Of a stretch of 64,000 nucleotides of DNA, positions 1-7,955 are shown piece by piece. Below the pieces are notes generated by a model. That model ran no database searches, was not told the DNA's origin, and was given only the letters and a program-made list of their open reading frames with translations. How positions within the stretch are numbered: the stretch's first letter is position 1; each line of letters starts with the position of its first letter. The translations under genes were made by a program, and so were the position numbers. Source of the stretch: an uncultured Sphingomonas sp. (GTDB lineage Bacteria; Pseudomonadota; Alphaproteobacteria; Sphingomonadales; Sphingomonadaceae); assembly GCF_936927845.1 (NCBI RefSeq), contig NZ_CAKZHV010000066.1, positions 62,001-126,000 of the forward strand, read 5' to 3'.

Positions 1-38
1 TGCTTATCGAGGTAGAATTTGGTGCGGCTGTCGGACAT
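1..38 (-). CDS. pspC: PspC-like stress-response protein, N-terminal fragment (cut by window edge)
   Basis: Only the first 12 codons are inside the window (MSDSRTKFYLDK). The RTKFYLDK start is typical of alphaproteobacterial PspC, a PspC-domain inner-membrane protein that works with PspB to relieve PspA inhibition of PspF. The ATG overlaps the pspB stop codon (TGATG), so the two are translationally coupled. The assignment rests on this short N-terminus and on position directly after pspA and pspB. Confidence 0.75.
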   Translation of the reverse strand, partial: MSDSRTKFYLDK

Positions 39-361
39 CAGTTCCTCCGCTCATACGAGGGACGCTGTTGGCGGTGCGCCTCGAAGCGGGCGTCGCCGCT
101 TTCGAGCCGGTAGTCGGGCTGACCGCGGTAATCGGCCAGACCGGGGCGGAAATCGGGATTGTCGGCGGCAACGATCCGCTCGACCGTGTTGACGCGCTCC
201 TCGAGCCGGCGCGCGAGATTGTACATCTCGTCGAGCAAGCGCTCGTCCTCGTCGGTGATACGCGGCGCGGTCTTCCACTTGGTCACGTAGTGAAAGATCA
301 GCCACGGCAACCCGATGAAGAGGATCGCGCAGACGAAGACGGGTGTCAGGATGTCTTCCAT
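38..361 (-). CDS. pspB: Envelope stress-response membrane protein PspB
   Basis: 107 residues. A single hydrophobic segment at about residues 7-25 is followed by a charged, heptad-like helix (about 37-65, with LARRLEERVNTVERI), the PspB architecture. PspB sits in the inner membrane and with PspC senses envelope damage and binds PspA. The C-terminal 40 residues are polar and longer than in E. coli PspB. The gene starts one base after pspA ends and overlaps pspC by one base, so it is the middle of a tight operon. Confidence 0.85.
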   Translation of the reverse strand: MEDILTPVFVCAILFIGLPWLIFHYVTKWKTAPRITDEDERLLDEMYNLARRLEERVNTVERIVAADNPDFRPGLADYRGQPDYRLESGDARFEAHRQQRPSYERRN

Positions 362-362
362 A

Positions 363-1025
363 TCAGCGGTCCTTGTTCATGCGCGCTTTCAGCGCAGCGA
401 GCTCGGCGTCGATCTTGTCGCTCGAGCGCAGTTCGTTGAATTCGTCTTCCAGCGTCTTGGGGGTGAGCCCCATCGCCTCGGCGCGGCCCTCCGCCTCGTC
501 GGCGCGGCGCTCCAGCAGCTCGAAGCGGCTGAACGCTTCGTGCGTCTTCGGGCCGTTCCAGAGTTCACGCAGGCGCGCCTTGGTATTGGCGCTTTCCAGC
601 CGCGTGGCGATCGCGTTCTGCTTGGTTCGCGCCTCGCGCAGCTTCGATTGGAGCTTGGCGATGTCGTCCTCGCTGGCGCGCAGGCTGTCGTCGAGGAGCT
701 TGACCTCGTCGCGCAGCTGCTGCGCCATGTCGCCCGCCTTGCGGCGTTCGACCAGCGCGGCCTTGGCCAGATCCTCGCGGTCCTTGCTCAGCGCCAGCTC
801 GGCCTTCTCGGTCCAGCTATGCTCCAGTTCGGACAAGCGTTCGATGTGGCGGCGCATTTCCTTGCTGTCGGCGATGGTGCGCGCGGCGGAGGCGCGAACC
901 TCGACCAACGTGTCCTCCATCTCCGAAATGATCATCCGGATCATCTTCGCCGGGTCGTCTGCCTTTTCGAGCAGCTCGGCCATGTTGGCGGCGACGATGT
1001 CGCGGGTTCGGGAGAAAATGCCCAT
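363..1025 (-). CDS. pspA: Phage shock protein A
   Basis: 220 residues, the usual PspA size, almost entirely charged alpha-helical coiled coil (PspA/IM30 family). The N-terminus MGIFSRTRDIVAANMAELLE is characteristic: an amphipathic membrane-binding helix, then the DDPAKMIRMII region that contacts PspF. PspA inhibits the activator PspF in unstressed cells and assembles on damaged inner membrane under stress. An AGGAG ribosome site lies about 10 bases upstream of the ATG. It is preceded in the same operon by a 42-residue leader gene and transcribed from the sigma-54 promoter near 1280. Confidence 0.95.
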   Translation of the reverse strand: MGIFSRTRDIVAANMAELLEKADDPAKMIRMIISEMEDTLVEVRASAARTIADSKEMRRHIERLSELEHSWTEKAELALSKDREDLAKAALVERRKAGDMAQQLRDEVKLLDDSLRASEDDIAKLQSKLREARTKQNAIATRLESANTKARLRELWNGPKTHEAFSRFELLERRADEAEGRAEAMGLTPKTLEDEFNELRSSDKIDAELAALKARMNKDR

Positions 1026-1105
1026 GTAGTTTGGACTCCTGGTGATACGCGCTTCTTACTCGTTTCCGACGGGGGCGAAAACGGGCGCCCGGCGTCGGTG
1101 TCGCG

Positions 1106-1234
1106 TCAAGCTAGGCGTGAGAGGTGGGTATCGTGCCCGATCGCGGTGGCGGGCCCGACCGCGCCGAAGAGCATGGTGGCGCTGACGACGATGGTGCAGG
1201 CGATCGCGGCGAGCTTGCTGGTGATGTTGGTCAT
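1106..1234 (-). CDS. 42-residue exported or membrane peptide, first gene of the psp operon
   Basis: Starts at an ATG nine bases after an AGGGAG ribosome site and encodes 42 residues: a short basic N-terminus (MTNITSK), a hydrophobic core at about residues 8-27, an alanine-rich stretch ending GPATA that could be a signal-peptidase site, then a 12-residue polar tail. It lies between the sigma-54 promoter (1272-1287) and pspA, 80 bases upstream of pspA on the same strand, so it should be co-induced with pspABC. No known family recognised; not the same as E. coli PspD/E/G in position. Size and position suggest a membrane-stress peptide (inference). Confidence 0.7.
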   Translation of the reverse strand: MTNITSKLAAIACTIVVSATMLFGAVGPATAIGHDTHLSRLA

Positions 1235-1271
1235 TAGTGTCACTCCCTGTGTGCGTTGTTGTCCCATGCTC

Positions 1272-1287
1272 TGCAGGGAGCGTGCCA
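1272..1287 (-). promoter_or_regulatory. Sigma-54 promoter of the psp operon
   Basis: On the minus strand the sequence reads TGGCACG, four bases, CTGCA. It matches the sigma-54 -24/-12 consensus (TGGCACG-N4-TTGCA) at all but one position, with GG and GC correctly spaced. The predicted start is near 1261, giving a leader of about 27 bases to the ATG at 1234. A divergent gene for the sigma-54 activator PspF supports the call. Confidence 0.85.
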
Positions 1288-1350
1288 ATTCGCAAAAGAC
1301 TGCGATTACAACGACTTGTCTCGCCGGAGACGAATTGTGAATGTTTGTGG

Positions 1351-1386
1351 CTTGCCAAGACTTGGCGAACTTTGCCAAGCTTTGGT
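1351..1386. promoter_or_regulatory. Probable PspF enhancer sites (two tandem dyads)
   Basis: Two adjacent imperfect palindromes share a TTGCCAAG half site: CTTGCCAAG-A-CTTGGCGAA at 1351-1369, and TTGCCAAGCTTTGG at 1372-1385. They lie about 90-125 bp upstream of the predicted psp start, the usual distance for sigma-54 upstream activating sequences, and just before the preferred pspF start. Binding by PspF is inferred. Confidence 0.6.
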
Positions 1387-1388
1387 TC

Positions 1389-2429
1389 ATGCGGCGAACC
1401 ACGCAGGTCATCGGGCAATCGGGTGCCTTTCTCGACGCGCTGGAACGCGCGAGCCGCGCCGCCGCGCTCGACCGTCCCGTGCTGGTGATCGGCGAGCGTG
1501 GCACGGGCAAGGAACTGGTGGCGGAGCGGTTGCACCACCTGTCTCCGCGCTGGAGCCAGTCGCTGGTCACGATGAACTGCGCGGCCCTCCCCGAAACGCT
1601 GATCGAGGCCGAGTTGTTCGGGCACGAAGCGGGTGCGTTCACCGGCGCGACCAAGGCGCGCGCCGGGCGGTTCGAGGAAGCGGACGCGGGGACGTTGTTT
1701 CTCGACGAACTCGGCACGCTGTCGATGGGTGCGCAGGAGCGGCTGCTGCGCGCGGTCGAATATGGCGAGGTGACGCGGATCGGGTCGTCGCGCGCGATGA
1801 CGGTCGATGTCAGGATCGTTGCCGCCACCAACGAACATCTGCCCGACCGCGTCGACGCCGGCACGTTTCGCGCCGATCTGCTCGATCGGCTGTCATTCGA
1901 GGTGGTGACGCTGCCCCCGCTGCGCGCGCGGCGCAGCGATATTCCGGTGCTCGCCGAGCATTTCGGACGGCGAATGGCCTCGGAGCTGGGGCATGACGAA
2001 TTCGTCGGCTTCGGACCCAAGGCGACCGAGGCGCTGATGGATTATCGCTGGCCGGGCAACGTACGTGAGCTGCGCAACGTGGTCGAGCGCGCGGTGTACC
2101 GCTGGGAAGAGGCGGGGCCGATCAACGCGATCGAGATCGATCCCTTCCATTCGCCCTACCGACCCGGGACTGCCAAGCCGGCGACGAGGAGCGAGACGCC
2201 GGGTGCGAAACCACGTGACCTGCCGGAGGAGGATACCCCGGTTGTGGCGTGCGAGGAGGGGCCGTCCGACTTCAAGTCGCGCGTCGCGCGGTTCGAGCGC
2301 GAACTGCTCGCGCGAACGCTCGCCGAGCATCGTTTCAACCAGCGCGCGACCGCCGAGGCACTGGGGCTGAGCTACGATCAACTACGCCACGCGCTGCGAC
2401 GCCACGACCTGATCGGAGCGGTTGCGTAA
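1389..2429 (+). CDS. pspF: PspF, sigma-54-dependent activator of the psp operon
   Basis: 346 residues from the chosen ATG. AAA+ ATPase with Walker A GERGTGKE (35-42), the sigma-54-contacting GAFTGA loop (82-87), Walker B LFLDE (103-107) and a C-terminal Fis-type helix-turn-helix (about 318-342). There is no N-terminal receiver domain, as in E. coli PspF, where PspA supplies the control. An in-frame ATG at 1341 with a GGAG site would add 16 residues. I prefer 1389 because MRRTTQVIG aligns with the usual PspF start and leaves the enhancer dyads outside the gene. It is divergent from the psp operon. Confidence 0.92.
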   Translation: MRRTTQVIGQSGAFLDALERASRAAALDRPVLVIGERGTGKELVAERLHHLSPRWSQSLVTMNCAALPETLIEAELFGHEAGAFTGATKARAGRFEEADAGTLFLDELGTLSMGAQERLLRAVEYGEVTRIGSSRAMTVDVRIVAATNEHLPDRVDAGTFRADLLDRLSFEVVTLPPLRARRSDIPVLAEHFGRRMASELGHDEFVGFGPKATEALMDYRWPGNVRELRNVVERAVYRWEEAGPINAIEIDPFHSPYRPGTAKPATRSETPGAKPRDLPEEDTPVVACEEGPSDFKSRVARFERELLARTLAEHRFNQRATAEALGLSYDQLRHALRRHDLIGAVA

Positions 2430-2496
2430 CGATCGCACCGGAGCCATTTGGGAGCGGTCGCGTTCACCGTCGCGAGCCCCATCAAGGAGGATTTCC

Positions 2497-3108
2497 ATGG
2501 CTTTCGAACTGCCCCCGCTGCCATACGATTATGACGCGCTGGAGCCGGTCATCTCCAAGGAGACGATGACGTTCCACCACGACAAGCATCACGCGGCCTA
2601 TACCAACAAGCTGAACGAAGGCGTCGCGGCCGACCCAAAGCTGGAAGGCAAGTCGATCGAGGAAATCCTGGGCTCGATCTCGCAGCAGCCGCCGCTCATC
2701 CGCAACAATGGCGGTGGTTACTGGAACCACGACTTCTTATGGAAGATCATGGCGCCCAAGGGTTCAACGCAGCCGTCGGGCAAGCTCAAGGAAGCGATCG
2801 ACGCCTATGGCGGGCTCGACAAGCTCAAGGAAGACTTCAACACCAAGGGTGCAGGCCAGTTCGGCTCGGGCTGGGCGTGGGTGATCGCGGACAAGGACGG
2901 CGCGCTCAAGGTCACGTCGACGCCGAACCAGGACAATCCGCTGATGGACGACGCCAAGGAACCGGGCACGCCGATCCTGGGCAACGACGTGTGGGAGCAC
3001 GCTTATTACCTGACCTACATGAACGACCGTCCGGGTTATCTGAAGGCGTGGTGGGACGTGGTGAACTGGGACGAGGCCGGGCGCCGCTACGAGCAGGCGG
3101 CGGGCTGA
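2497..3108 (+). CDS. sodB: Iron/manganese superoxide dismutase
   Basis: 203 residues, usual SodB length. Converts superoxide to oxygen and hydrogen peroxide in the cytoplasm. Metal ligands are visible: His27 (FHHDKHH), His78 (YWNHDF), Asp164 and His168 in the family signature DVWEHAYY. The GGGY and QFGSGW segments favour the iron-type enzyme. The ATG follows a strong AAGGAGG site by six bases; an in-frame ATG 75 bases upstream has no ribosome site. Probably monocistronic, with a hairpin terminator at 3132-3158. Confidence 0.95.
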   Translation: MAFELPPLPYDYDALEPVISKETMTFHHDKHHAAYTNKLNEGVAADPKLEGKSIEEILGSISQQPPLIRNNGGGYWNHDFLWKIMAPKGSTQPSGKLKEAIDAYGGLDKLKEDFNTKGAGQFGSGWAWVIADKDGALKVTSTPNQDNPLMDDAKEPGTPILGNDVWEHAYYLTYMNDRPGYLKAWWDVVNWDEAGRRYEQAAG

Positions 3109-3131
3109 AGATCCTGACGAAGTAACAAGAA

Positions 3132-3158
3132 GGGCGCGCCGGGTGGCGCGTCCTTTTT
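3132..3158 (+). terminator. Rho-independent terminator after sodB
   Basis: Nine-base stem GGGCGCGCC / GGCGCGTCC (one G-U pair) with a GGGT loop, followed by TTTTT. Confidence 0.8.
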
Positions 3159-3166
3159 CGTGTCGC

Positions 3167-3889
3167 TCAGCCTTCGGGCGGCAGCGGCGGCTCCTGACCC
3201 AGTTGCGCACCGTGGCGCAGCAGCATCGGCACGTTGGCGACCGCGAAGACGAGCGTGAGCGGGATCACCACCCACAATTTGTAGATCGCCCACAAATCCC
3301 ACCCGCGCGACTTGCCGTACAGCGCGTAGGCACCGCGCCACACGGCCTCATTGGCGATCGCCATTGCGGCAAAGAACAGGATCCAGTTGATCGTGAGGCG
3401 CCGCCACCCGGCTTCGCTCAAGCCCGGATAGGTGCTGCCGAGCAGGTCGCGCAGCAGCGGCTTGTGCGTGACGAGGCCGCCCAGCAGCACGCCCGAGAGC
3501 AGGGCGTAGACGATCGTCGGCTTCATCTGGATGAAGCGCGCGTCGCGGAAGTACATCGTCAGTCCGCCGAACACGAGCACCAGACCGGCCGAGATCAGCA
3601 ACAAGGGCGGCACGCGGCCGAGCTTGACCTTGGCGAGCACCAGCGCCGCCGCGCTCGCGATCACGAAGGCGGCTGTGGCGAGGATCACGCGCGCCATCAG
3701 CAGCATCTCGACCTGCGCCATGCCGTCGAGCGCGCGGGTGAAGTGCGACACGATTCCGCGGGCGGCAGTGGCCGGCACGAGGAAATTCACCAGGAAGAAG
3801 ACGACCAGCGGGCCGTAGTCGACGAGATGCTTAATGCCGCCACCTGGCTCGGTGGTGGGGCCTGGTGTCTGCGTCGGAGCCGTGCTCAC
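3167..3889 (-). CDS. Septation protein A family (YciB/IspZ) inner-membrane protein
   Basis: 240 residues from a GTG that overlaps the ftsY stop codon (GTGA). Several hydrophobic membrane segments, with family features such as FLVNFLVPATA near the N-terminus, KPTIVYALL and the WILFFAAMAIANEAVWR segment. Members help cell envelope synthesis and septation in gammaproteobacteria (YciB); the role in alphaproteobacteria is less clear. The GTG start is chosen because of the four-base overlap, which implies coupling with ftsY. The C-terminus ends in a proline-rich tail. Confidence 0.85.
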   Translation of the reverse strand: MSTAPTQTPGPTTEPGGGIKHLVDYGPLVVFFLVNFLVPATAARGIVSHFTRALDGMAQVEMLLMARVILATAAFVIASAAALVLAKVKLGRVPPLLLISAGLVLVFGGLTMYFRDARFIQMKPTIVYALLSGVLLGGLVTHKPLLRDLLGSTYPGLSEAGWRRLTINWILFFAAMAIANEAVWRGAYALYGKSRGWDLWAIYKLWVVIPLTLVFAVANVPMLLRHGAQLGQEPPLPPEG

Positions 3890-4818
3890 TTGCGCGGGCC
3901 CGTGTCGACGCCCGCGATGATGCGGCTGACCTCGTTGGCGTTGAACGGGCGCAGATCGTCCATCTGTTCGCCGACGCCGATCGCGTGGATGGGGAGGCCG
4001 TATCGCTCCGCCGCCGCGACCAGCACGCCGCCGCGCGCGGTGCCGTCGAGCTTGGTCATGACGAGGCCGGTGACGCCCGCCACCTCCTTGAACACCTCGA
4101 TCTGGTTGAGCGCGTTCTGGCCGGTCGTCGCGTCGAGAACGAGCAGCACGTCGTGCGGCGCGGCCGGATTGAGGCGGCCGAGGACCCGGCGGATCTTGGC
4201 GAGTTCGTCCATCAGCTCGCGCTTGTTCTGCAGCCGCCCGGCGGTGTCGACGATCAGCACGTCGGTGCCGATCTCGGTCGCTTTCTTGACCGCGTCCCAC
4301 ACGATGCCGGCAGCGTCGCCACCCTCGGGCCCGGTGACGATCGGCACGCCGATCCGCTCGGCCCAGGTGCGAAGCTGGCCGATCGCGGCGGCACGGAAGG
4401 TGTCGCCCGCCGCCAGCATGACGGCATAATCCTGCTCCATGAACAGGTGTGCGAGTTTGGCGATCGTCGTCGTCTTGCCAGATCCGTTGACGCCGATGAC
4501 GAGGATCACCTGCGGACGGGGGAACGCCTCAATCTCGATCGGTTTGGCGACCTGCGCCAGCACCTTTTCAACTTCTTCCGCCACAACGACCCGGATGCCG
4601 AGCTCCTCCATGTTGCGCTCGAACGTACCCTCGGAAAGGCGCGTGCGGACGCGCGTAGCGGTCTCGGGCCCGAGGTCGGAGGCGATCAGCGCTTCCTCGA
4701 TCTCGTCGAGCGTGTCGTCGTCGAGCCGCGCGCCGCCCAGACCCGCGAGGTTGCCGACGAGGCGGTCGGAGGTGCGGCGAAAACCGCCGAGCAGCTTGTC
4801 GTGCCAGCTGGTGCTCAT
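3886..4818 (-). CDS. ftsY: Signal recognition particle receptor FtsY
   Basis: 310 residues. SRP GTPase: helical N domain (about 5-95), then a G domain with P-loop GVNGSGKTTT (109-118), DTAGRLQNKRELMDEL and the TKLDGTARGG motif. The long acidic A domain of E. coli FtsY is missing, as in many alphaproteobacteria, so this is the minimal NG form. It docks ribosome-SRP complexes at the membrane; its partner Ffh is encoded at 7956-9497. It overlaps mtaB by four bases upstream and yciB by four bases downstream. Confidence 0.96.
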   Translation of the reverse strand: MSTSWHDKLLGGFRRTSDRLVGNLAGLGGARLDDDTLDEIEEALIASDLGPETATRVRTRLSEGTFERNMEELGIRVVVAEEVEKVLAQVAKPIEIEAFPRPQVILVIGVNGSGKTTTIAKLAHLFMEQDYAVMLAAGDTFRAAAIGQLRTWAERIGVPIVTGPEGGDAAGIVWDAVKKATEIGTDVLIVDTAGRLQNKRELMDELAKIRRVLGRLNPAAPHDVLLVLDATTGQNALNQIEVFKEVAGVTGLVMTKLDGTARGGVLVAAAERYGLPIHAIGVGEQMDDLRPFNANEVSRIIAGVDTGPRK

Positions 4819-6008
4819 TCAGGAGTCCCGATCAGGTGGGTGGGGGTAGCCGCGGTGACGCGGGCGTTGACGATGGAGCCGACCGGTACGGCGGTGCCGA
4901 GCCGCAGTTCCGCAAAAGCGGGGGTGTGGCCGCGGTCGCCCGGACGCTCGATAAGGACGGGTTGAACGGTGCCGACCTGCGTGGCGAGCATAACGGCGCG
5001 GCGCCGCGTACTTGCCGTGCGCAGGGCCGCGGCGCGGGTGCGGGCGAGGTCGGGCGCGACCTGCGGCATCCGCGCGGCGGGCGTGCGGTCCCGCGGGGAG
5101 TAGGGAAAGACGTGCGCGTGAGTGATGTCCGCTTCATTCACCATCGCCAGCGTGTTGGCGTGCGCAGGCTCGCTCTCGGTTGGAAATCCCGCGATCAGAT
5201 CGGCGCCGATCGTGATCTCAGGCCGCGCGGCCTTGAGCGACTGCGCGAGCGCGATCGCCTGCGCCCGGCTGTGGCGACGACGCATCCGCTTGAGGATCAG
5301 GTCATCGCCCGCCTGGAGCGAGAGATGGACGTGCGGCATGACCCGCGGTTCCTGTGTCAGCAGCGCGAAGAGGTGATCGTCGACCTCGGCGGGGTCGAGC
5401 GAGGAGAGGCGAAGGCGCTGGAGCCCGGGCACCTGCGCGAGCAGTCGCTCGACCAGCACGGGCAGGCGCGCCCCCCGATCATCGTAGCTCGTCAGGTCGA
5501 CACCGCTCAGCACGACCTCGCGCTGCCCGCCCTCGACCAGTATCACGACGTGGTGGACGACCTCGCCGATCGGGTCCGACCGACTGCTGCCGCGTCCCTG
5601 TGGGATCGCGCAAAAGGTGCACGCGTGGTCGCAACCGTTCTGCACACCGACGAAGCCGCGCGTATGGCGCCGCGGCGGGGCCGTGTTGGCGCGCGGGCCC
5701 CAGGTGCTGGGCAGCAGCTTGGCGGAATTGGCGACGACGCGGTCGACCTCGGGCATCGCCTCGAACGCGGCACGATCCATGTCGGAGGCGCAGCCGGTCA
5801 CGACCAGCTCGGCAGTCGGACGTTCTCGGCGCAGGCGGCGGATCGCGGCGCGGGTATCCTTCACCGCCTGATTGGTGACCCCGCAACTGTTGACCACCGC
5901 CACGTCGCGGCCGTCGCGGGTGGCGTGAACGAGTTGGCGGATCGCCTCGCTCTCGGCGATGTTGAGGCGGCAGCCCAGCGTGACGATGGGCTGGGGGGAA
6001 GCGGACAT
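4815..6008 (-). CDS. mtaB: tRNA t6A37 methylthiotransferase MtaB
   Basis: 397 residues. Radical-SAM methylthiotransferase that turns t6A37 of ANN-decoding tRNAs into ms2t6A. The N-terminal cluster cysteines are Cys13 (LGCRLN), Cys42 (NSCGVT) and Cys73 (TGCAS). The radical-SAM triad is Cys126, Cys130 and Cys133 in GCDHACTFCAIPQGRG. A C-terminal TRAM-like region follows about residue 340. The LGCRLNxxES start distinguishes MtaB from MiaB. The next gene ftsY overlaps the stop codon (ATGA). TsaE, which helps make the t6A substrate, is encoded at 27861. Confidence 0.9.
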   Translation of the reverse strand: MSASPQPIVTLGCRLNIAESEAIRQLVHATRDGRDVAVVNSCGVTNQAVKDTRAAIRRLRRERPTAELVVTGCASDMDRAAFEAMPEVDRVVANSAKLLPSTWGPRANTAPPRRHTRGFVGVQNGCDHACTFCAIPQGRGSSRSDPIGEVVHHVVILVEGGQREVVLSGVDLTSYDDRGARLPVLVERLLAQVPGLQRLRLSSLDPAEVDDHLFALLTQEPRVMPHVHLSLQAGDDLILKRMRRRHSRAQAIALAQSLKAARPEITIGADLIAGFPTESEPAHANTLAMVNEADITHAHVFPYSPRDRTPAARMPQVAPDLARTRAAALRTASTRRRAVMLATQVGTVQPVLIERPGDRGHTPAFAELRLGTAVPVGSIVNARVTAATPTHLIGTPE

Positions 6009-6066
6009 GGTGCGCGATCTAGGGTCGGGAAGCGGGCAAGTCCACGCCGGGCGCGTGCCGGACGTG

Positions 6067-6098
6067 AAAAGGGCGCGAATGGCATGCCACCCGCGCCC
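6067..6098 (-). terminator. Rho-independent terminator after rplS
   Basis: Stem GGGCGCG / CGCGCCC with a 14-base loop. On the minus strand it is followed by TTTT, 31 bases past the rplS stop codon. Confidence 0.7.
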
Positions 6099-6128
6099 TC
6101 ACACTGCCGTCAGGAAGGCAGCGTGCGA

Positions 6129-6515
6129 TTACTCGGCAGCGACCGCGTTGGCGCGGTTGTCGCGACGCTCGGCGATACGCGCCGACTTACCCGTGCGACC
6201 GCGCAGGTAGTAGAGCTTCGCACGACGCACCGCGCCGCGGCGGACGACCGTGATCGATTCGATGTTCGGCGAGTAGAGCGGGAACACGCGCTCCACACCC
6301 TCACCGAACGAGATCTTGCGAACGGTGAAGCTGGAGCCCATCGCCTTGTTCGAACGCGCGATACACACGCCCTCGTAGTTCTGGACGCGGGTACGCTCGC
6401 CCTCGACCACGCGAACGCCGACGCGCAGCGAGTCGCCGGCGCGGAATTCGGGAATCTCGCGGGCGGCGGTCAGCTTGGCGATCTGCTCGGCTTCGAGCTG
6501 CTGAATCAGGTTCAT
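6129..6515 (-). CDS. rplS: 50S ribosomal protein L19
   Basis: 128 residues. Clear L19: MNLIQQLEAEQIAKL start, then FRAGDSLRVGVRVVEGERTRVQNYEGVCIAR and a basic C-terminal half (VRRGAVRRAKLYYLRGRTGKSARI). L19 sits at the 30S/50S interface. It begins six bases after trmD ends and is followed by a terminator, so trmD-rplS forms a two-gene unit. These genes normally follow rimM; here they are inverted relative to ffh-rpsP-rimM. Confidence 0.97.
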   Translation of the reverse strand: MNLIQQLEAEQIAKLTAAREIPEFRAGDSLRVGVRVVEGERTRVQNYEGVCIARSNKAMGSSFTVRKISFGEGVERVFPLYSPNIESITVVRRGAVRRAKLYYLRGRTGKSARIAERRDNRANAVAAE

Positions 6516-6521
6516 GTATAT

Positions 6522-7250
6522 TCAACCTTCGTCATCGTGCCGCGCGCCAGAGGGCGACTGGACCCGAGCGCCGGAGTGACGCTCCCACAGGTCCGGCCGC
6601 CGTAGCCGTGTATCGGTCTCCGCCTTCAGCTTGCGCCAGGCAGCGATCCTCGCATGATCCCCCGATCGCAGCACTTCGGGGATCGTGCGCCCTTCCCATT
6701 CGAATGGTCGAGTATAATGCGGATATTCGAGGAGGCCGCTTTCGAAGCTTTCCTCGTCCCCGCTGGAAGCCGCGCCCATTACGCCCGGAACGAGCCGGAC
6801 GCAAGCGTCGAGCAGCACCAGCGCCCCCATCTCGCCGCCCGACAGGACGTAGTCGCCGATCGACACTTGCTCGATCTCGCGTGCGTGGAACAATCGCTCG
6901 TCAAACCCTTCGAATCGCCCGCACAGGATGACCGCCCCGGGACCAGTGGCGAGCGAGCGGACGCGTGCCTGGGATAGTGGAATACCCCTGGGCGTCATCG
7001 CCAGGATTGGGCGGCCGTCGCTCACCGCGTCCAGCGCGCGTGCGACCACGTCGGCACGCAGCACCATGCCCGCGCCGCCGCCTGCGGGCGTATCGTCGAC
7101 GGTGCGGTGGCGATCGGTGGCGGAGTCGCGGATGTTGACCGCGTCGAGCGACCACAAACCGTTGGCAAGCGCGCGCCCGGCGAGCGCGTGGCCGAGCGGG
7201 CCGGGAAACATGTCGGGGTAGAGCGTCAGGACGGTGGCGTGAAAGGGCAC
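6522..7250 (-). CDS. trmD: tRNA (guanine37-N1)-methyltransferase
   Basis: 242 residues, typical length. SPOUT-family enzyme that makes m1G37 in tRNAs, preventing frameshifts. N-terminal TLYPDMFPGPLGHALAGRAL, substrate loop DDTPAGGGAGMV and the knotted SAM-binding region (MTPRGIPLSQ, ILCGRFEGFDER, GDYVLSGGEMGALVLLDA) are all present. Transcribed together with rplS. Its usual upstream partner rimM is on the opposite strand more than 3 kb away. Confidence 0.96.
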   Translation of the reverse strand: MPFHATVLTLYPDMFPGPLGHALAGRALANGLWSLDAVNIRDSATDRHRTVDDTPAGGGAGMVLRADVVARALDAVSDGRPILAMTPRGIPLSQARVRSLATGPGAVILCGRFEGFDERLFHAREIEQVSIGDYVLSGGEMGALVLLDACVRLVPGVMGAASSGDEESFESGLLEYPHYTRPFEWEGRTIPEVLRSGDHARIAAWRKLKAETDTRLRRPDLWERHSGARVQSPSGARHDDEG

Positions 7251-7350
7251 GGGCTGGCTTTTCGATGAAAGATCGGTCAGCCCCTCAAGGATGGCGCGCG
7301 CGTGGTCAACCGCCCGATCGGTGCGACGCGCCGCCTGCGTAAAATAGCGA

Positions 7351-7656
7351 TTATTGCTCGGTGACGAAGGACAGTTCTTCCGCTGGTCCGACCTTCTGTT
7401 CGCCTGCGAAGATGCGGTCGATCCGTTCCTCGATCTCTCGCCGCGGATCGCGCGAGCAGTAACGGCGCGATGGACCGATCAGCAGTTCGTCCGCGATTGC
7501 CCGTTTGACGTTGCGCAGGCCTTCTTCGCTCAGCGCATTCGTTTTGCGCAGCTCGATGCACAATTGGATCAGGCCGACCGCAGTCGCCTGCGCGCGCAGA
7601 CCGACGTTGGTCACGTCGTGATGAAGCTGTTTCTGCTTGTCGGATGGGTGGCCCAC
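7351..7656 (-). CDS. Hypothetical protein, 101 residues
   Basis: Starts at a GTG seven to eight bases after an AAGGAG site, the best start in an open frame that extends further upstream. Product is mostly helical and charged, beginning MGHPSDKQKQLHH and carrying a basic/acidic C-terminal helix (DPRREIEERIDRIFAG). No signal peptide, membrane segment or recognised domain. It sits alone between trmD (same strand) and ffh (opposite strand), at the break point of the usual ffh-rimM-trmD-rplS order. The strong ribosome site makes it more credible than the antisense frame at 7354-7716. Confidence 0.6.
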   Translation of the reverse strand: MGHPSDKQKQLHHDVTNVGLRAQATAVGLIQLCIELRKTNALSEEGLRNVKRAIADELLIGPSRRYCSRDPRREIEERIDRIFAGEQKVGPAEELSFVTEQ

Positions 7657-7955
7657 GCATCGTCTCCTTCGGTCTGTGGCGCGCTCGTGCGGCGGCTTGG
7701 CGAAAGTAAAGCATGAAACGCGGGCGGTGTTCAATGCGCGCGCCGGTGGACTGTGAGGGACGCGCGCCTCGACGAGGTTGCCTGCGCGTCGCCGATCGGC
7801 TAGGGCGCATCCACGTTCCATTGGTGAACGCTTGAGCAACGCGCCCGCTGCGGCGCACGCTGGCCGGCGAGGTTTCGCCCGCCGGCGCTTTTGCGTTTGG
7901 CGGTAGGCGGGTTTGGCCGGGTCGATCAGCGATGGTGCCGGCGGAAGGAATTGGG
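7657..7955. other. Intergenic region between the 101-residue gene and ffh
   Basis: About 300 bases. It should hold the ffh promoter, which I could not place with confidence. One hairpin (7863-7869 with 7880-7886, GCCGGCG/CGCCGGC, followed by GCTTTTGCGTTT) looks terminator-like on the plus strand but has no obvious gene before it. I looked here for a small SRP RNA and did not find its conserved tip. Confidence 0.4.

Noticed and set aside
1341..1388. Upstream pspF start
   Set aside because: It has a GGAG site but extends beyond the conserved start and would place the enhancer dyads inside the gene; kept only as an alternative.
7354..7716. Plus-strand open frame opposite the 101-residue gene
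   Set aside because: It is antisense to a frame with a strong ribosome site and itself lacks one; composition does not suggest a real protein.
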